The notes: generated by a model from the letters alone, not told the origin. A DNA stretch of 64,000 bases from Amblyornis subalaris (GCA_018881555.1 JACAXG010000014.1:374586-438585), one strand, 5' to 3'. Numbered from the stretch's first letter, positions 21,425 through 40,339 are shown. A program made the numbers and translations.

Positions 21425-23034
21425 TCATGGACAACACATAGAAATTGTCACGTTAATGCCGAGGTTTCCATTGTCAGCAAAAAGGTGTGCAGTAGCTGTA
21501 TCAAAAACGAGGCAGTTGCTGTTGCGGATGGCCACGTTCACGCCGTCATGGATGGAGCAGGGAGACGCCTCCCAGGTCAGCCGGTGGCAGCTGCCATGCA
21601 ACTCCAGTCTGTACTGAAAGTTCTCTGCCTGCTTACGGGTGCCAATGAGCAGCACAGTGGCAAAAAACTGCTGGTGACCTTCACACTTCTCCTGTTTCTT
21701 CAGCACCAGCATGAAGTGGTGACCAAAGCACGACTGCATCATCACCCAGTCCACTGCCCCCGGCAGGTTAATGTCTGTGGCAAGGAAAATTATGTCTTCT
21801 CCCTGAAGGGTGGTAATGCTTTTGTGGGCATGCATGAGGTGGGACATCACGGCTTCCAAGGATCCCTCCCAGTCACAGGAAGTACCAGGGCACGGGCAGG
21901 AGTAGGGACGGTACTCACAGATGGCTTCATGTTTTGGCTTTTCTGTGTGGTGGAGTGTCAGGGAGCAGCCTGTTGTGGCATACTGGAAAGAGACCAAATA
22001 CAAGCCATCAGGAAAGGCACCAGCACTAGAGTTCGCTGCTCCCACCCGTCAACTGGAAACACTGGTGATCAACCAGAGCTCTTGTGCTCATTGCAAATTT
22101 TACATTAGATACTTCTATGTAGCCCTGGATTCAAGCTGAGCTTTACTTAGGTTTTGTTTCCACTTAAAATGGATTCTTCTTGTCTTTTGTGCTTGTGTTT
22201 TCCTAAAGCAAGCACTTAGATAAAATGGGCTGTAAGGCTGAGTTGTAGTTAGATCTGCTGTTGCAGTTAGATCTGATTGGTCCAGATCAGCTGGAGAGGT
22301 CCCGGTTTGGATTTTCCTTTTCTTTAAAAAGAACAGAGGATTCTAGTTTCAACAACCGGAGTGATGGGTGGGTGTCCTCTGCAAGGGGATTGAGAGGGTG
22401 GTCTGGGGATTGGGATGTGGGGGTGATGGGTGGGGGTCTTCCACAGGGGGACATGGACGCGGGGGTGATGGGTGGGGGTTTTCCACAGGGGGACGTGGGG
22501 TGATGGGTGGGGGTTTTCATAGGGGGACGGGGATGTGGGGGTGATGGGTGGGGCTTTTCTGCAGGGGGACGGGGATGGGGGGGTGGTCCGGGCAGCCCTA
22601 ACGGGCCGCCCGGACACCACCCCCCCCCATCCCCGTCCCCCTGCCCAGTCCCTCATCCTTACCTTGCACGGGAAGAGGACAGCCGAGGCCACCTTCTCCA
22701 TGGCCAGGTTCCTGATGTTGGGGGTGAGGGAGCCCCGGCAGGTGGGACAGAGGCTCAGCTGCTGCCGGCATTGCTTGCACACCAGGTGCCCGGCCTGACA
22801 CTGCAGGATGGGCGGCAGGACATAGTCGAAGCAGATAGGGCACTCGAAGAGCGAAGTCAGCTCTTGCTGCTGCTGCTGTTGCTGCTGGGGGGGAGGAAGA
22901 GGAGGAGGAGGGGGAGGCGGCGGAGAAGCCCCGCCGGTCCCCGGCAGGACGGCGGCGGGGGACGGGGCGTGCTGCTGCTGCTGCTTTCCGCAGGGCTTGC
23001 TAGGGCCGGGGCCGGCGGAGGACGGGCGGCTCAT
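21425..23034 (-). CDS. SIAH2: E3 ubiquitin ligase SIAH2, complete
   Basis: The two coding exons are 23034-22663 (124 codons) and 21982-21425 (185 codons plus TGA); they join in phase 0 between Lys124 and Tyr125, giving 309 residues. The protein is a RING E3 ligase that binds its substrates directly (PHD prolyl hydroxylases, NCOR1 and others in mammals) and sends them to the proteasome. A low-complexity N-terminus has eight Pro and eight Gln. The RING is C3HC4, from Cys65 (CPICF) to Cys99 (CPTC). Next come the SIAH zinc fingers ([25 protein letters not shown]) and the TRAF-like substrate-binding domain ending [18 protein letters not shown]. The single intron is only 680 bases. Human SIAH2 is 324 residues; the N-terminus accounts for the difference. 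Several residues in the substrate domain differ from the human form I remember. Confidence 0.97.
22411..22585 (+). repeat. G-rich minisatellite in the SIAH2 intron
   Basis: Four to five copies of a 36-43 base unit (GTGATGGGTGGGGGTTTT, then CACAGGGGGACGTGGGG) are visible, with length variation between copies. The plus strand has many runs of four or more G, so G-quadruplexes are plausible; the SIAH2 transcript would carry the C-rich strand. Confidence 0.85.
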
Positions 23035-23400
23035 CGCGCCTCGGCACCGCCGCCACCATCGGGCCGCGCTGAGGAGGAGGATGAGGATGGACGGGGCGGC
23101 GCTGGGCGAGCGGCGGCTGCGCGCGGCCCCCGCCCCGCTCCCGGCGTGCCCCGCGCGGGACCGCCCTGGCCGGGCGCCCTGAGCGGGCCCGTGGCTGTCC
23201 GTGAGGCTGTGCCCGTCATCTGGGCTGTGTGCCCCTCGCCGGGACTGTTGCCCCCGCCGGGACTGTGCGGACTGTGCTCTTCACCGGGGCTGTGCCCCTC
23301 ACTGGGACTGCCCGCCCCACCCCGACTGCCCGCCCTCGCGGGGGGCTGCCTGCTCTGACCGGNACCTTGCCCCTCACCGGGGGCGTGAAGAAGAACGATA
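22600..23400 (-). promoter_or_regulatory. SIAH2: CpG-island promoter of SIAH2
   Basis: GC- and CpG-rich sequence covers SIAH2 coding exon 1 and about 350 bases upstream (23035-23390 on the minus strand), with repeated GGGACTG/CCGGGACTG motifs at 23220-23350. No TATA box is evident. One N lies at 23363. Confidence 0.7.
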
Positions 23401-23591
23401 AAAGATGTTCTGGTCTGATTTAAAATGTTCTGTATAAATGAGGTGTTTTCTTAGCTCTGGTTTTACACGTGGGGACCAGACAAGGGAAGAAGTTGGGCTG
23501 GTTTCATTCCCCAGATAAAAAAAGGTTGAGTAAAAAAACCTGATGGGTTAAGCAGCTGTTTCAGTAACACTGCAGAAGTAAATCACAGAGC

Positions 23592-23875
23592 AGTAGAACC
23601 GCAGAATCATTTAGATTGGAAAATAGGATCATCGAGTCAAACCATCAACATAGCACTGCCAAGGCCACCACTAACTGATGTCCCCTAGCACCACATCTAC
23701 AAGTCTGTTAGATGCCTCCAGGAATCACAGAATCACAGGGTGGTTTGAGTCAAAAGGCCCCTTAAAGCCTATCTTGTTCCACCGCCTGCCAGGGGCAGGA
23801 ATGCCTTCCACAGACCAAGTTGCTCCAAGCCCCGTCCAACCTGACCTTGAACCCTTCCAATGTTATTTTCCCCAG
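23592..23875 (-). mobile_element. Two adjacent CR1 3'-end fragments, minus orientation
   Basis: The string GCAGAATCATTTAGATTGG followed by AGGCCACCACTAACTGATGT is a reversed CR1 3' end. From about 23723 a second one begins (AATCACAGAATCACAGGGTGG) and continues to AACCTGACCTTGAACCCTTCC. Two heads close together suggest one insertion next to another. Confidence 0.8.
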
Positions 23876-25030
23876 AGTTCTCCTCACAATTTGGCTCCAA
23901 GGCTTCTTGTCTGTGAATGAGCAATACTTTGTTCTGAGATACCCACACACACAATTTTTAACCAAAGTAGTGTTACCTGTGACCAGTTCCGTACAGGGGA
24001 GGGGCCTTGTTGCTGGGGGCTCTGGTAGTTGTTTCCTCCATGAGATTGACTCATGCAAGGTGCCCAAAAGTGGCATAAGTTTCATGTGTCTCGATTTGTT
24101 CACATTCTTGGCTGTGTAGCCCCTGATCCCTCACAGAATATTAGAGGGCATGACAGCACCACTGGGCATCAGTGGGATGTGGGGGAGGTTGCAAAGTTTA
24201 TTTGTTTTTTGCAAAGAATTTCCAGAGTAGAAGTGAAAGCCTGTAGCTGTTGTCATGAGGACAGCACTTCCTGAGGTGCCGGAGCTCAGGGAGTTTTCAG
24301 AGAAGTTTGACTAACACCCAGACTATGTCTTTATTGCTGCTTATTCCTAAAGCATCCCTAAGCGTGATGTGACCTGGCAGGAATGAGCGAGGGCTCAGCT
24401 CTGACGGAGGGAAACGAGCAGCTGAAATGTAGCCCCCATGGCAAGAAGGTTATAAAAGAATGTGAAGATGTGGGATCAGCAGGATGGAAGCCCGAGGGAG
24501 GCAGCGAGGGCGTGTGCTCCCGCAGCTGGTGTGGCTGGGTTTAGCTGGGTCTAGCCGGGTTTCCCTTCCTTTTTCTGCCTTTAGCAATCATACGGAGTTT
24601 GTGAGGGGATGGGGAGCAGGGGCTGGGGTGGAAGATGGGGGTCTGGAGGTTATGGCTGGTGGCTGAAGGGATGGGGACCCTGCTCCTGATGCTCCATTCC
24701 TCAGCCTGTGCTGGTGACCGGAGTTGCCGGTGCTGTCGCGGCAGGGCAATGGGCTGGTGCATCCCCGGCAGCTCTGGGGCCCCTCTCCAGGTGCGGTGTT
24801 ACTGGGGCTGTGGGTGCCTGGGGACTACAGCACTTGGGCTGAGCCACAGCTTCACAGCGGGGAAGCCGTGTGCTCAGGGGTGCCCTGAATTAAGCAGAAA
24901 GTGAAGATGGGGGCAGCGGCAGCTGCCACCGGCATCTCCTCATCCTGGCCCAGCAGAATCTCAACAAAATTTTTTTATTTTTATAAAATTCTATAATTTT
25001 GAACCAAGCTTCTGGATCGCTTGCAGAAGG
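23876..25030. other. SIAH2-MINDY4B interval, no gene seen
   Basis: There is no conserved coding exon on either strand between the CR1 fragments and the end of MINDY4B. Open frames here are short and have no family resemblance. Confidence 0.45.
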
Positions 25031-25036
25031 TTTATT
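25031..25036 (-). terminator. MINDY4B: Candidate MINDY4B polyadenylation signal
   Basis: TTTATT (AATAAA on the minus strand) is the first canonical signal after the MINDY4B stop codon, about 640 bases downstream. Further copies occur at 24974-24979 and 24330-24335. Confidence 0.4.
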
Positions 25037-25207
25037 GTTCTCAGTTGTCATTAGCAACACACTAAGGGTGTGACTAACAGGTTGTTGTGGAGTGATGACA
25101 ATGAAAAAGGAAGTGGACAACGGTTTCTGTGAGCAAGAAGCAATGTGCCCTGCCCTTGCTTGCCAGGCTAACGCAGGGTGCCAGGATTTGGCAGTGGCAG
25201 TAAAACC

Positions 25208-25412
25208 ACTGAATCACAGAACTCCAGAATGGTTTGGGTTGGAAAAGTCCTCTAAGACTCATCAAGTCCAACCGTTCCCCCAGCACTGCAAAGGCCACCA
25301 TTAAACCACGTTCCCAAGTGCCACATCTGCACAGCTTTTAAATCCCTTCAGGGATGGGGACTCCACCATTGCCCTGGACAGCCTGTGCCGGGGCTTGACT
25401 CTTTCCTTTTCC
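25208..25412 (-). mobile_element. CR1 3'-end fragment, minus orientation
   Basis: The sequence reads TCACAGAACTCCAGAATGG, GTTTGGGTTGGAAAAG, AGGCCACCATTAAACCACG and GGGACTCCACCATTGCC, the reverse complement of a CR1 3' end. It would lie in the MINDY4B 3' UTR or just beyond it. Confidence 0.85.
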
Positions 25413-25671
25413 TTCCAGCTGTCATGGGAACCTGCATCCTACCACCTGGAAAAGCTGTGCAGTGGGGCAGGATTGCTAGTCACTGTTCCTCACCAGTGCA
25501 CGCTTTTGCAGTGGGTGTGATGCCTTATGGACAGGGCATCCCTCCAATGCACCAAAGGCTGTTTGATTCGGGAAGGGTTTTTTGCCCTCCAGACTGAAGA
25601 GATCGATGGAGTTGGCAGTGTGTGGGAGATGCTGGTGCCCTTCAGGACCAGGGGTCTGTCCTGCTCACTCC

Positions 25672-32839
<7,168 letters not shown>

Positions 32840-32860
<21 letters not shown>

Positions 32861-33300
32861 CGAAGTCGCCGCGCTCCCTTCGGGCGATGCTCCGAGCGAT
32901 GCTCCGGGCGGTGCTGCGGCACGGGGGCACTGAAGCTGGGGGAGTGCTCCCTGACTCGCTCTGCTGAGACGCACCGAACTCCCTGCCCGTCCCCCTGNGG
33001 CTTACGGGCAGCCCCCCGTCCTCCCGTGACTGGACTGTCACCAGAGCCCGTTCCAGCCCGCGCTGCTCTGCTCGCTGTGCCGGCAGCATCAATGTTTAAT
33101 GCCAGGAGAGCGGGGGCGGGCTGAAGGCAGCCGTGGCTGCTCGGCGGGGGCTGGCTGCGGGTGGCAGGAGTGTGGGGCAGGACGGGGGGCACTTTCCAGC
33201 ATGCGGCAGGAGCGAGGGTGTTTCCCAAAGTGGGGCGGGAGCGGGAGCATTTTCCAGCATGAGGCAGGAGCAGGGGCATTCTCACGGATGAAAGAGGGTC
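32840..33300 (-). promoter_or_regulatory. MINDY4B: CpG-rich promoter region of MINDY4B
   Basis: GC-rich sequence surrounds and precedes the MINDY4B ATG (32860-32858), with a repeated CGATGCTCCGAG/CGATGCTCCGGG motif at about 32884-32912. Farther up (33180-33290) there is an imperfect repeat of GGCAGGAGCGGGAGCATTTTCCAGCATG. Confidence 0.55.
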
Positions 33301-33309
33301 CAGGGTCCG

Positions 33310-34390
33310 TGCTGGGGCTCCCCCAGGGTCCTTTCTGGGACTCCCTCAGGGTTTGCGCTGGGCGGGCCGTGCCTGCTCTGACACTTTCAGCCGGTCAAAC
33401 ACACAAACGTCGTCTTAATTTTATTTTGCTGGTAAGAACTTGTTTGCCTTAGCANCAGCTGGGCTGATGCTCGGGCATGGGGCAGGATGTTGGGGCAGTG
33501 GAGCCAGGCTCTGGGCGCAGCGACCCCTGTGAGGACACCCAGACCCCAGGTCGGGGCTGCTCTTGCCTGCACAGCAAAGNGATGGGTATAGGTTTGCTTT
33601 GTAATAAACAATACCACGAGATGCAATACAAATTATGTTTTAAGAACATACATTAACATTAGGAAGAATCTGTATACAGATTAAAAGGAAAATTTGGAAA
33701 AAAAGCTGAGGCTCGTGCTGACTTGTTGAAGCCCCTTGACATTGTTAAAATCCAAGGAGACGCAGGGAGAGAGCTGCCTTGGGAAAGGATGCAGCTGATG
33801 AACCTTTATAAAAACCAAGCAGTGTTTTGCCTTTCACAGTAAGAGTATAAAAAGTAGCATCAAAGTCAGTAAGGCCTCGTGGGCTGGTAGACCCTGAAGC
33901 ACAAAGGGTTCTAATACCTGGTACCTGGGCCTGATCTGTACCCGGAGACCAGGCACATGCTGGGTGGGATTGCTCCTTCCCTGCAGCTGGTGGGGTTGCT
34001 CCTCACCCACAGCTGGGTGCAGCCCCCCCGCACATTAATGGGTGACAGGGGCAGGAGCTCTCTGCCTGTGTTTGCTCTGCGTGCTGTTTCCCTTTCCTGT
34101 GAGGAGTGCCTCATCTCCAAGGCACCCAGGTAACCCCATGGAGGTAGTGTTTGGTGGCGTGATGCTCCTGTGCTCTGTCTGTCCACAGCTGGGCTGGCTC
34201 CGCCTGGGGAAGCATCTGTTGCTTTCAGTGACTTGGGGATGTCTAAGGGTGTGAGGGCTGATGTGTCCGTCCGTTCCGGCCTCCCGTGCCAGACCCTCGC
34301 GTGTTCGTTCCTCAGTCCCTGCTGAGCTGCAGTGCGGGTGGGACCCTGTTCGTTGTGTTACTGCTGCCCTTCACCAGAAGTTCTGAGTTG
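33310..34390. other. MINDY4B-CLRN1 interval, no gene seen
   Basis: There is no conserved coding exon on either strand. Three isolated N occur in the area (32998, 33455, 33580). Part of it may be the CLRN1 3' UTR or downstream flank. Confidence 0.45.
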
Positions 34391-34391
34391 G

Positions 34392-34397
34392 TTTATT
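34392..34397 (-). terminator. CLRN1: Candidate CLRN1 polyadenylation signal
   Basis: TTTATT (AATAAA on the minus strand) is the first canonical signal found after the CLRN1 stop, about 935 bases downstream, which would suit the long 3' UTR known for this gene. Confidence 0.4.
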
Positions 34398-35331
34398 GGT
34401 GTTGTTTGAGGAGAATTTGCAGGGCTGCTCTCTGAGCAGGACTCTTGGGAGCTCTGGAGGAGGCAGTGGAAGGTGAAGGTACCTGGGCTCACTGGCTCAC
34501 TCCCGTTGTCACTCTGCTCTGGGAAGTGCCCTTTGCCTGATGAGCTGCGGAGGGGTTGTTCAGCAACACCAGGCCTGGCTGCCTCCCTCAGGAAAGCAGG
34601 AGACAATGTGGCATCTCCCCTGCATCCAGTGTGCTGTGTCAGCTTTGTCACCAAGCTGCAGCAACCGCTGGGGAAACGAGGGCTCCCGGGACTTTGGGTT
34701 CAGAGCACAGTTTGATTTGTTAAAAGAAAAATCCCCAGAGAGTTTTATGGAGAGAAACAATGCTGTTGTCGTGCATGTGATGCCAGATCAAAGTGCAGGT
34801 GTTTGGATTTTGCCCTCTGAGCGCTGCACATGTGAGCTGGAGTCTGAAGGGTGTTGGGGCAGAGCGTGTAAGCTGTCCTGTCCCTTGCTGGGTGTCTGTA
34901 AATTTACTGGGTGTCCTTGTGCCCCACTGCCCTGATGTGGTCACGGCTGCATCCTTGCCTTCACCAGGGCTGAAGGGCAAAGCTGCTGCTGGTGAGTCTG
35001 GTTTCTACTGCAACCCATTAATTGGACTCTCCAGATTCAGTGCAATGCTACTGAGATTCCTAGTTCACTTCATACCAGCTACTTTTCAAATAGTTTACAG
35101 GAAAATAATGTATTAAGGTCTTACCCCAAGAAAGAGGGCATTTCCATCCAGGCATTACCATATAGCACATCATCTTTTGTTCACTGCATACACCATATTC
35201 ACACTTATTTGAAACCTTCCCTTTTTTTTTACCTTCTCCAGAGCTAATCGTTCACAAGTTGGTACATCTGGTGGTTGTCGATGTAATAGTGACAAAGCTC
35301 TTTACTTGAAATGTTTTTAAATCCTGTCATT

Positions 35332-38300
35332 CTAATACATCAGGTCAACCGCTCCTGTGCTTGTCCCTGAATCTTTTGATTTTGAAAAGGGAAATTCAAA
35401 TCCAGCAAATCGGATTAGCAGGGCATTGAGGAAGTGCACCAGGGAGCAAACCAGAATGGTCCAGAAGGAATTCGCAAACTCTTCACTGTGAGTCTTGAAT
35501 GTAAAAGTTCCCTCTTTGAAATTAGCAATTTTCTCTGAAAGGTGATGGATCTTCACCTCTGAGGAGAAGAGAATCATGATGAGGCAACCACAGGAACCTG
35601 AAAGGGAGGNGAGATGCTCATCACTTCGGCAATCCCTCAGCCATGCTGTGTGATGTATGCTACAGCCAAATACCACATGGACAATGTTCTTATGGCCACT
35701 GTAACTTAGTTTTAACAGGGATTACTTTTGGAATCCATGCCAATGGCTATTGAAATGGGTAAGCTTTTCTAATTGAATTTGGCTTAGGACCAACAATATT
35801 TAGCACAGCTTCTTTAGTGGCCTGAGCCAGCAAAGTATCTGTACTCATATTCAGCTTTAAGCTGCTCATTGTCCCATTGANCATAACAGAGCTCTCTGCT
35901 TGTCTAAACAGGTACTGGAGTCCTCTGCTAAGTTACGATTCTAACCTGTAATACCTTGTAAAGTCAGGGTAAATCTGCCTGTCAGCCAAGCCAGCAGCCC
36001 AGTGAGTGAGCGCTGCCCTCCCTGCGTGGCAGAGGGATGGGGACGCTCCGTTATCCCTGCGTAGCAGGGGTCCCCTTCCCAGAGACCACCCTCACAGTGA
36101 GCTGCTGCCAGCCTCTTGCTCTGTGCTGCTCAGCTCTTCTGTCTTTGGGAAGGCTGTGCTGCAATAAGTGGTGACCTTGCTTACATTGTCTGGAACCCTC
36201 CTATTGTGGGACCAGTTGCATCACTGACGTATTTTGGTTGGTTTTCCCCCCCTTTTTCCTACTCTGGAGTGGTTCCTGGTTCTGGCTGTGTGTTGGGTGT
36301 CCGTGACGCAGCCCCAGCTCCGGGTTCCTGGGGCCCTTCTGCCACAGCTTCCTGCAGCCACTTGCCCATTCCCATCCTGCCACTCACCCTCATAGAGGAT
36401 TTCCCCATTTTATCTCTTAACTTCAATTTGGAAAACACATGTTTTGATCCAGCAGTCACTCGCCTTCCTGCCTGGCTTGATTTTGCCAACTTAGAGTCAA
36501 TGCAGGCACAGTCCTTAACTCGCTCTCCTGCCCTGATAAACGGGTCCCTGCGAACAGTGAGCTCAGATGGTGCCAGCCCCCAGCATGGGCCTGCTGGTAC
36601 TCACAGGCGATGAAGCTCCAGAGGTACAACCCGACGGGGCCATGCAGGGTTTCGTAGGGGCTGCCAAAAGCATTGAACATGAAGAACCCTGCTCCCACTA
36701 GAGCGAAGACAATCAGTACTGTACAGAAGAGAATGACACTAACATGGATACTTGCAGGGATAATTTTGAGCAAATCTGGAAAAACTGAAAAAAAAAACCA
36801 AACACAACATTATTATACACATTAGACAAAGTTGTCTCTGAAGTCAGGCTGGGGGTTCCTGCTGGCTCGTGACAGTTGTTTTAATCCTGCTCTTCTAAAT
36901 GCTACCAGATGAAGTTATTAACTAGAAATGGTTTTTCATGGGTGTTTGGAGGCAGAAAAATTCTGTGAAACTCAGAAGCATAGACTGGCCAGGAGAGAGA
37001 GTCCAGCTCCAGGGAAAGCCTCTCCTCCACTTCCTGAGGGTGGTATTTGGTCCTTAATGTGAACAGCATATTCTGGGGAAAAAACAGGCAGTTATATTTG
37101 AGGAGACAGGTCTGGTGCAAGGTGTCGCAGAGGCCTCTCCCAGCGCCAGTGTTACAGGGCGGATCTCCCTTGGCTGAAGGCGTGGCCATCCACTCTTCTT
37201 TGTGAGTGGGACAATAAATCCAGAAACAGACTTTCTGTTTTCATTTATGTTCATGAGGTCCCACAAAGGATTGTGACACTGGAAATGAAATTATTCTGTG
37301 ATTATGGCTGCATAACTTCAGGAATAATTTATTCTAAATATTTTAATGCAGCTTTTTAGCTACCATTTCAAATTGTGGTCCTGTTTATCTAGGGCACAGG
37401 GATAGTCATTCAGACAGCATGAGGGCATGATTTTTAATCATTCCTGTTTGTTTGGCAACAACAGGTATTTTGGAAGGAACAGTGAAATACACTTCACTGC
37501 TCCTAATCCATGGGGGCATGATGGAAGTGGAGTATAATAACGCCTCGTGCTGCCTTGCTGTGGCTGTAATTTGTGGAGAGTAAAGCAGCCTCACATCAAT
37601 TACTCCTCCTTGTAAAATCTTTACCAGCAAACTGCTCTGCAGCTCCATCAGGAACACAGAGCAGCAGGTAATGTGGTGTCAAGTCCATTTATCTCCCTGA
37701 CTAAATGCAAGGGAAGTTAATGAAACAGGTGTCTGCAAAACTCATGAAGTTCAACAAGGCCAAGTGCAAGGTCCTGCATGCGGGTCAGGGCAGTCCCAGC
37801 ACAAACACAGGCTGGATGGGGAATGGGTTGAGAGCAACCTGAGGAGAAGGACTTGAGGGTGCTGGTGGATGACAAGCTCCACATGCTCTGGCCACATGCA
37901 CTGGCACCCAGAAACCTCCCATGTGCTGGGCTGATTCCACACTGTGAACAGCAGGGGAAGGGGATTCTGCCCCTCTGCCCTGCTCAGGTGAGACCCCACC
38001 TGTGGAGCTGCTTCCCAGCTCTGCAGCCCCCAATATCAAAAGGACACGGAGCTGCTGGAGTGACTCCAGAGGAGGCCACAGAGATGCTCCAAGGGTGGGA
38101 GTCCCTCTGCTCTGGAGCCAGGCTGGGAGAGCTGGGGGTGTTCACCTGGAGAAGAGAAGGTTCCAGGGAGACCATAGAGCCCCTTCCAGCACCTCCTTGT
38201 GCAGGATTCCTACAAGGAATAGCATTAGTTCCTGTGACACGACCTGATGTTTTGGGAAAACATGCAAAACTGTGTATTTAATGATACAATTTTGTATTGT

Positions 38301-40135
38301 TTATTTTAAGAAAACAAATTATGTCATGGTATTGAATCCTCCCTTCGGCACCTGCATCTATAGCTATTTATGTCATTAAAATTTTATATGTGACATAGCA
38401 GGAAAAATTAATTCCAGAAGCACTGCTGTCTTGAAAGGAAAACATTCCTTCACGGTACTGAATGAACCCGTGTGTGCTGTGCATGGCAGAGACCTTTAGA
38501 AAATGAACTGCTGACCCAGAAACTGATGGGAATGAGTGGGAGCAAATGGAGCAGAAGCTTTCCCCAGCTGAACTGTGTTTGCTGGCAGAGCAAATTCATA
38601 TTACAATTAAAAGAGATATAGTGGTCAGAGGGGAGAATTTAATGGGAACAAGCATAGAACTAAATCATTTAGCCTATTTTCTGTGTCTCTTCTCTTCAGA
38701 CGTCCTGAAGCGCAGTGAGTGCATTAAGCTATGGCTGTGTATTTTATACATTTGTTCTGCTTTCCAAAATGCTCCTGGTGAGCTTCCAAGGCACCAAGGT
38801 GATGGGAGGGAGCTGCTGCAGCCCCAGGGAACAGGATCAGCATCTTGCACTAAGTACTCTCTGAGGTGAATGCTCCTGCCCTGGCTGCAGCTTGTCCCCA
38901 TCCAGCTGTGCCTCACAGCTGTTGCTGACTGAGCCTGAGCTGCACCAGCCCTGGGTCATAAGTCTCACCTATAGCAGCAAACCAAATCTTTGTGATTGCA
39001 TAGATCCCTCTGAAAATTCACCCAGGGTGCAGTAGCTGCACACTATGATGGCACACAAAGCAATCTAGGGGGAACTTCAGTTGTATAAACAGACTAGTGA
39101 TGGAATTTAGAGATAGCAAATATTAATACTATATTAAATTAACTTGGTCTACTATTTTTGCAAAATATTACATAGTAAATAATTTCTGGTACCTAATCTA
39201 GTAACCTTCCCTTGCATTAAATCACTGGTGTGAGCAATTTGCCTGTGCTGTTGTAGCAGAAGGATTATAAACTGTGTGCTGTAGTAACCTCAGGTGACGT
39301 ATTGTACACAGAGCAACTGGCTGTTACTGCCTGTTCCATATGCTGCTGGATGCAAATGTGTCTAGTACTTTGACGTTCTGTGTGTCAGGTACCAAGTCAG
39401 CCAGCACTCCCCAACCAGCCTCCCCCAGTCCTTCTTCCAATTAATGCCACAGATTGCGAATATTTCAGCTGCTTTGTTTCTCAACAGGAGTGCCCCAGCT
39501 CTTTCGTGAGGTTCCTGCTGGTTTGGTTCATTCTCCTTGACAGCACAGAGCTAATGTTGTAATGTTGACACATAGGGNAAGATGACAGAGATTAATTAAA
39601 CCCCCCAAATATTCTTTTTTAAAGTAATAGTATAAATCTTTTGAAATGTGGGGACCTGTGTAACTGCATTATAGATTCTCGAAGACATTAGCCAGGCTGT
39701 ACTAGTATAATAAAATAAGTTATTGACCCTGAAGATCAGAGCACTGTAAGATCAGCGTTGCTTTGGCACATCCCGTGTCGCTGAGCTCGGTGTCCGAGAG
39801 AGGGGCCGTACGGGCAGCCCTCTCCCGCCGCCGCCGCTGTCTGCGGGGTGCTGTAAATAACTCAGACGGCATCGGTACTCACATGAGAACTGGAAGGGTC
39901 TCCCTCCGAGCCCGCACTGCCGCACACGCTGCCCGGAGAAGAGCCCGTACTCGATCTCGCCGATGAACTTGTGCAGCTCCGNGCCGGTGGCGTTGACGAG
40001 CAGCGCTCCCGTCGTGCAGAGGATCGTCCCCCTCACCCAGAGTTGGGTGCCGATGGCCGCCGCCGTCCCCAGCGCGCAGGCGAAGCTCAGCACCCCGGCT
40101 ACGCAAAAGATCAGCTTCTTCTGCTGCGCTGGCAT
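35332..40135 (-). CDS. CLRN1: Clarin-1, complete, three coding exons
   Basis: Coding exons are 40135-39883, 36784-36605 and 35597-35332 (stop TAG), in consistent phase and giving 232 residues, the length I remember for human clarin-1. It is a four-pass membrane protein of the claudin/tetraspanin-like clarin family, needed in hair cells and photoreceptors; loss causes Usher syndrome 3A in people. Membrane segments are near residues 8-28 (LIFCVAGVLSFACALG), about 100-120 (VILFCTVLIVFALVGAGFFM), about 138-160 (GLYLWSFIA, CGCLIMILF) and about 185-205 (FWTILVCSLVHFLNALLI). The sequon Asn48-Ala-Thr is kept. The C-terminus ends AVDLMY. Codon 52 contains N (NCG at 39982). At the exon 2/3 junction the sequence reads Ala-Cys-Ser where I remember Ser-Gly-Ser in human. 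Confidence 0.97.
37735..38195 (+). mobile_element. CR1 LINE fragment (end of the RT frame into 3' UTR), plus orientation
   Basis: The sequence reads AAGTTCAACAAGGCCAAGTG, GTCCTGCATGCGGGTCAGGG, GTGAGACCCCACCTGTGGAG and CTCCAGAGGAGGCCACAGAG, all typical of the last part of the CR1 open frame, then GACCATAGAGCCCCTTCCAG from the start of the 3' UTR. It is truncated at both ends and lies in CLRN1 intron 1. Confidence 0.9.
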
Positions 40136-40300
40136 GGTGGCACACGGGGGCTGCCGAGGGACGCGGCAGGCGGGGAGGCGGTGCCGAGGTCCCGAGCGCC
40201 GCAGCAGCCCGGATGCTGGAGCGCCCGGCCACCCGGCCAGCCCCGTCCTGAGAGCACCGGTGCCCGGCCGCCCCGGCTGGAGGATACTCTAAAGGCTTTT
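39780..40300 (-). promoter_or_regulatory. CLRN1: CpG-rich region over CLRN1 exon 1 and promoter
   Basis: GC-rich sequence spans coding exon 1 and about 165 bases upstream on the minus strand. It ends near a single N at 40335 and an AT-rich stretch. CLRN1 and MED12L are head to head, but 2.65 kb separates their start codons, so a shared core promoter is unlikely. Confidence 0.55.
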
Positions 40301-40339
40301 CTTCCCTGTCCCCTTCTGTACAGCTTTGCAGAGCNTTTC

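Noticed and set aside
36116..36613. 165-codon plus-strand frame beside CLRN1 exon 2
   Set aside because: It lies antisense in CLRN1 intron 2 and overlaps the edge of exon 2; there is no recognisable protein.
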